Source of the DNA: Elusimicrobiales bacterium
Lineage (GTDB): Bacteria > Elusimicrobiota > Elusimicrobia > Elusimicrobiales > UBA9959
Assembly (NCBI GenBank): GCA_028688015.1
Contig: JAQTZB010000002.1
Span: 62,001 to 126,000, forward strand
Direction of reading: 5' to 3'
Length of the DNA stretch: 64,000 nucleotides
This document shows, piece after piece, positions 60,928 to 64,000 of this stretch. The notes below the pieces were generated by a model, which was not told the origin of the DNA, did no database searches, and saw only the letters and a program-made list of their open reading frames with translations. The position numbers were made by a program, and so were the translations under genes. How positions within the stretch are numbered: position 1 is the stretch's first letter; every line of letters begins with the position of its first letter.

Positions 60928-62169
60928 TCAGCGGGTCCAGACGGCGTAGGAGGGGCCGTCGGCGGCCGGAGTCCAGCCGGCGCCAGGGCTCCAGGGCTTG
61001 TCGCCCAGTTTCACCGCCACCTTGCCGTCCACGAAGGCCGCGTAGAGGCCCGACTCGGCCTTGACTATATTCACGGCGCTGCCGGAAGTGAGCCCGGCAG
61101 CGCGCCGTATCTTTACCAGCGCGGAGATCTTGTCCTTGAGGCCCCAGTCGAAGAAGTGCGGCCAGTAGACGCAGGGGATGCCGGGGTGCGTGAGCAGGTA
61201 GGCGTAGCCGGCCGCGACCTTGTCCGCCGGGAAAGGCCAGGCGCGCCCCTGTACGCTGCCCGACGGGCTGGGGCCGGTGTCGTGGTTGTCCAGGAAGGTG
61301 ACCGCGTTGGCGGGCCACCAGCCGATAAGACCGGCCGGGCGGCCTTCGGCGTCGGCCAGGCGCCAGTATTCCCCGCTCAGCATGGCCTGCTGCAGCACGC
61401 CCTTGGTGGTAAAATCGAAGACCTTGATCTCGCCGTTCACGGAGTCGAGCCAGTCGCAGGAGGCCTGGCGGTGGGCGTCGGGGTTGCCGGGGTCGAAGTC
61501 GTCCCAGATCTCGGCCACGGAGAACGAGGCGCCGCTGGCGCGGTTGTAGTCCAGCATGTAGGCGGGAGAGAAGCCGCGCGCGTAGTCGTAGCGCCAGCCG
61601 TCGAAGCCGGCGTCGCGCAGCGAGTTCAGCCACGCCTTGACCGAGTCGCGCACGTATTTTTTAGTGTGGTCGATGTCGCGGGCAGCGTGGAAGCCCTTGC
61701 CCGTGTCGCGGGCGCCCTGACCCTTGCCCCATTCGTCGTCGGAGCAGACCGAGTCCGGCCCCCAGGCCGGGGCGCTGAAGTCCGCCCAGTCCTTCACGCC
61801 GACGCGGTGGTTCACCACGATGTCGGCTATAACCCTGATCCCCGCGCCGTGCAGGGCCTTGACCGTCCCGGAGAGCTGGGCCGCCGTGCCGTAGGAGGAA
61901 TCCAGGACTTCCAGTTTCCTGGGCATGTAGCCTTCCGGGGAAAGGGAATCCGAGGGCGGCGGCAGCCAGACCAGGTCCACGCCGGCGGCGGAAAGTTCGC
62001 CGGCCCGGCGCCGGACCTCGCCCCACCAGGGCGAAGTCTTCCAGGAGGTCCAGTGAAAGCCCTGCATCATCACGGTGGTGTCGCCCTTGGGGGCGGCAAA
62101 AAGAGAGCCCTCCTGCCAGAAAGGCAGGGCGGCAAAAAGAAGCAGCGCGGCAAAACAGTTTTTCCGCAT
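60928..62169 (-). CDS. Secreted alpha-amylase, plant-like GH13 type
   Basis: This 413-residue exported enzyme has a signal peptide (about 1-25) and a (beta/alpha)8 GH13 catalytic core. Catalytic residues are the nucleophile Asp in WRYDYARG (about 198), the acid/base Glu in VAEIWDD (about 223) and the stabiliser Asp in LDNHDTGPS (about 295). GYMPRKL, VFDFTTKG, GYAYLLTHPGIPCVYWPHFFDWG (as separate motifs) and the C-terminal DGKVAVKLG...YAVW are strikingly like plant alpha-amylases (GH13_6). It would hydrolyse alpha-1,4-glucans outside the cell. A strong promoter abuts the ATG and no ribosome binding site is present. Confidence 0.92.
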   Translation of the reverse strand: MRKNCFAALLLFAALPFWQEGSLFAAPKGDTTVMMQGFHWTSWKTSPWWGEVRRRAGELSAAGVDLVWLPPPSDSLSPEGYMPRKLEVLDSSYGTAAQLSGTVKALHGAGIRVIADIVVNHRVGVKDWADFSAPAWGPDSVCSDDEWGKGQGARDTGKGFHAARDIDHTKKYVRDSVKAWLNSLRDAGFDGWRYDYARGFSPAYMLDYNRASGASFSVAEIWDDFDPGNPDAHRQASCDWLDSVNGEIKVFDFTTKGVLQQAMLSGEYWRLADAEGRPAGLIGWWPANAVTFLDNHDTGPSPSGSVQGRAWPFPADKVAAGYAYLLTHPGIPCVYWPHFFDWGLKDKISALVKIRRAAGLTSGSAVNIVKAESGLYAAFVDGKVAVKLGDKPWSPGAGWTPAADGPSYAVWTR

Positions 62170-62177
62170 CTACTTAA

Positions 62178-62205
62178 TTTTTAGCAGATTAACGGCGGAT
62201 GTCAA
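62178..62205 (-). promoter_or_regulatory. Sigma70 promoter producing a leaderless amylase mRNA
   Basis: Minus-strand TTGACA (62205-62200), 16-bp spacer, TAAAAA (62183-62178). Predicted +1 falls at about 62171, within two bases of the ATG at 62169. Confidence 0.65.
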
Positions 62206-62244
62206 GGGCCCAACGGGAACGGCGGCGGGCCCGGGAACGGAGGG

Positions 62245-63297
62245 TCAGGAGAGTTTTTTGCGGAGGCAGTCGGCCCGGAACGCGTCGCGCTCCGCGGGGG
62301 AGAGGTCGTGCCCCGCTGCGGCCTGGATATGCGCGGGCTGCATCAGCAGCGTAATCTGGTTGAAGGTGCTGAAATCCAGCCCCATGTTCCAGCCCATGGC
62401 GGCGCCCATGCGGGCCAGCGAGACGTTCTGCATGAACTCCTCGTAGGAGAGCGAGCGGGCGTGCCTGAGCAGGCCGAGCGCGCGGAACACCGCGTCCTCG
62501 GTCTTGAGCTTGAGGGGCCCCTTTAGCAGGGCCTCCCGGGCGGCGATCTCCTGCCTGATCAGGTTGCGGATCACGCGGTCGATATTGGCGCGGAACTCAC
62601 CTTCGCTGCGGCCGAGGCAGGTGGCGTTGGAGATCTGGTAGAAGTCGCCCAGCACCATGGTGCCCTCGCCGTAGATGCCGCGCGCGGTTACGCCCAGGTG
62701 CGAGAGGTTCTCCAGCACCTGCGGCATGCGGCCCAGCCGCGACAGCGCCGGCAGGTGCGCCAGGCAGGAGACGCGCATGCCGGTGCCCGTGTTGGTAGGA
62801 CAGGCGGTCAGGAAGCCGAAGCGGGAGGCGTAGGCGAAAGGCAGCGCGCGGCCCAGCGCCTCGTCAAGCTTAAGCGCGGCGCTGAAAGTTTCCTCTATCG
62901 AGAAGCCGGCGCTGAGGCACTGCAGGCGCAGGTGGTCCTCCTCGTTGACCATCGCCGACAGGTCCTCGTCGTTGGAGACGGCGGCCCCGGCGGGAAGCAC
63001 GGCAGCGGCCAGCGCGTGCGAGACGTGGTGGCGCTCCACCAGGAAGCGCTTCTCCTGCGGGGTCAGCGCCTCCATCTTCAGGAAATGGCCGCGCGAGAAC
63101 AGCCCCGTCTCCCGGGCGGCGGCCAGCGCCAGCCGGCGGATCTCGGCCAGCTGCCGCGGCTCGGCGCGGTTGGGGAAAGGAAAGCCCTCGAGGTTGCGCG
63201 CGAAGCGCACCCGGGTGGAGAAGATCATGTCGGGCCAGGCCCCGCGGGCGTTGGCCCAGGTGACGTAAGGGCGGAAGGTCTTTATGGCTTCAGCCAT
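62245..63297 (-). CDS. mcsB: Protein-arginine kinase McsB
   Basis: This 350-residue protein of the phosphagen-kinase fold phosphorylates arginine residues, marking proteins for ClpCP degradation in Firmicutes. Family motifs are FSTRVRFARNLEGFPFP (about residues 26-42), FLVERHHVSHAL (about 84), SNDEDLSAMVNEEDHLR (about 107-123) and CPTNTGTGMRVS (about 170). Length equals that of Bacillus McsB. The ATG lies within the end of mcsA (8-bp overlap). Neither ctsR nor clpC is beside it here. Confidence 0.95.
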   Translation of the reverse strand: MAEAIKTFRPYVTWANARGAWPDMIFSTRVRFARNLEGFPFPNRAEPRQLAEIRRLALAAARETGLFSRGHFLKMEALTPQEKRFLVERHHVSHALAAAVLPAGAAVSNDEDLSAMVNEEDHLRLQCLSAGFSIEETFSAALKLDEALGRALPFAYASRFGFLTACPTNTGTGMRVSCLAHLPALSRLGRMPQVLENLSHLGVTARGIYGEGTMVLGDFYQISNATCLGRSEGEFRANIDRVIRNLIRQEIAAREALLKGPLKLKTEDAVFRALGLLRHARSLSYEEFMQNVSLARMGAAMGWNMGLDFSTFNQITLLMQPAHIQAAAGHDLSPAERDAFRADCLRKKLS

Positions 63298-63805
63298 GGC
63301 GCCCTTCCAGCCGCTTCAGGTCGTCGCGCAGGCGGGCGGCCGCCTCAAAGTCCTCTTTCACCACCGCGTCCTTGAGCGCGGCGCGCAGCTCTTCCAGGCG
63401 GCGCGCGGTTTCGGCCTTGGAGAGTTTCAGCTCCGCTCCGCCGCGGTAGGCCCGGCCGGCGTGGTGCGCGGCGCCGTGGATGCGCGCCATCAACTCGGCC
63501 AGCTGCGGCTCGAAAGAGGCGTAGCACTGCGGACAGCCTAGGCGGCCGCTCTCCTTGAACTCGGCGTACTTGAGGCCGCAGCCGCCGCAGCGCAGCGTCT
63601 TTTTTTCGGGCGGCAGGAAATCCTTGAAGTAGCCGCTCATATTGCCGACGATGTCGGAGATGTTGAAGGCCCCGGTCTCGAGACCGAAACCCATGCCTTT
63701 TTTGGCGGCGCAGGCCTGGCACAGGTGCAGCTCCTGCACCTTGTTGTTCACCGCCAGCTTCAGGAAGACGGAGGCGTTCTGCTTGCGGCAGTCCTCACAC
63801 AGCAT
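63290..63805 (-). CDS. mcsA: McsA-like activator of McsB (zinc-finger, UvrB/C motif)
   Basis: This 171-residue protein has paired CxxC zinc sites: CEDCRKQ at the N-terminus, CQAC (about residue 30), CGGCGLKY (about 73) and CPQCYASF (about 95). A UVR motif at the C-terminus (AVVKEDFEAAARLRDDLKRLE, as EDFEAAARLRDDL) completes the McsA pattern. In Bacillus McsA activates McsB. It overlaps mcsB by 8 bp, and the ABC ATPase gene upstream overlaps its start by 11 bp, so all three are probably in one transcript. Confidence 0.94.
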   Translation of the reverse strand: MLCEDCRKQNASVFLKLAVNNKVQELHLCQACAAKKGMGFGLETGAFNISDIVGNMSGYFKDFLPPEKKTLRCGGCGLKYAEFKESGRLGCPQCYASFEPQLAELMARIHGAAHHAGRAYRGGAELKLSKAETARRLEELRAALKDAVVKEDFEAAARLRDDLKRLEGRHG

Positions 63806-64000
63806 TCAGCTTCCCCCCCGCCATGTGCAGCGCCCGGTCGGCGCGGCGCGCGGCCTCTTCGTTGTGCGTCACCATCAGCACGGCCGTCCCCAGCCCGGCC
63901 GCGCGGCGCAGGTCGTCGAGGATCACGCCGGAGTTATGGCGGTCCAGGTTGCCGGTCGGCTCGTCGGCGATCAGCAGGGCGGGGCCGTTGCGCAGGGCGC
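63795..64000 (-). CDS. ABC exporter ATP-binding subunit, LolD/MacB type (5' end outside window)
   Basis: The last 67 or so residues of an ABC ATPase are visible: Walker B ALLIADEPTGNLD and the H-loop MVTHNEEAARRADR, both typical of LolD/MacB. The chain ends ...GGKLNAV with a TGA at 63797-63795, inside the start of mcsA. LolD would extract lipoproteins from the inner membrane; a neighbouring LolC/E permease gene should lie just outside the window. It is not the same gene as the one cut at position 1. Confidence 0.87.
   Translation of the reverse strand, partial: ALRNGPALLIADEPTGNLDRHNSGVILDDLRRAAGLGTAVLMVTHNEEAARRADRALHMAGGKLNAV

Overview
This looks like a chromosomal segment of a GC-rich, diderm (Gram-negative type) bacterium. 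It encodes TolC-like and beta-barrel outer-membrane proteins, a lipobox lipoprotein, MacB/LolD-type ABC ATPases and many Sec signal peptides. Its metabolism leans anaerobic: molybdenum hydroxylases, a ferredoxin-type EtfA and a dihydropyrimidine-dehydrogenase-like reductase. AUA isoleucine codons are common despite the high GC. An uncultured lineage such as Elusimicrobiota or a similar phylum would fit, but this is a low-confidence inference with no rRNA in the window to test it. I see no tRNA, rRNA, CRISPR array, transposase, phage gene or attachment site.

Layout. 1-5251 (minus): a tripartite MacAB-TolC-like exporter (ATPase cut by the window edge), a TPR protein and a GT39-type glycosyltransferase. 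5329-9641 (plus): a rhodanese, then a three-subunit molybdenum hydroxylase (FAD, 2Fe-2S, Mo). 9795-24027 (minus): a second, xanthine-dehydrogenase-type enzyme (xdhAB) bracketed by a MoaD-like sulfur carrier and a ThiF/MoeB-like activating enzyme. A further run, pfk - S41 protease - mocA - anion permease - adenylate cyclase - xdhC - FlgO/beta-barrel protein, supplies cofactor maturation (MocA, XdhC). 24041-31421: two Ser/Thr kinases with TPRs flank an 8-oxoguanine deaminase. 31458-35264 (plus): a DPD-like PreT-PreA fusion and SsnA. 35380-38568 (plus): an autoregulated GntR-ABC operon with a clear promoter and palindromic operator.

38628-64000 is entirely on the minus strand. It holds a histidine-utilisation operon (exonuclease - hutH - hutU - yajQ - hutI - HAD - SIS), and ftcD further upstream completes histidine to glutamate plus methenyl-THF. 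There is an acyl-CoA dehydrogenase - EtfB - EtfA(2x[4Fe-4S]) set arranged like the electron-bifurcating CarCDE complex. Signalling genes follow (histidine kinase, CHASE2 cyclase), then envelope genes (dipeptide epimerase, MraY/WecA transferase, LmbE deacetylase), a GspA/ExeA-like ATPase, a plant-type alpha-amylase, McsA/McsB protein arginine kinase, and a second ABC ATPase cut by the right edge.

Taken together, most of the window can be read as a nitrogen-heterocycle catabolic region. Mo hydroxylases, amidohydrolase deaminases and a DPD-like reductase would act on purine or pyrimidine rings, and Hut/FtcD would collect formimino groups on folate. Xanthine-ring-opening enzymes are not present in the window. 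The most striking non-coding signals are a perfect sigma70 promoter followed by an intrinsic-terminator hairpin upstream of ftcD, and several genes that appear to be translated from leaderless or nearly leaderless mRNAs.
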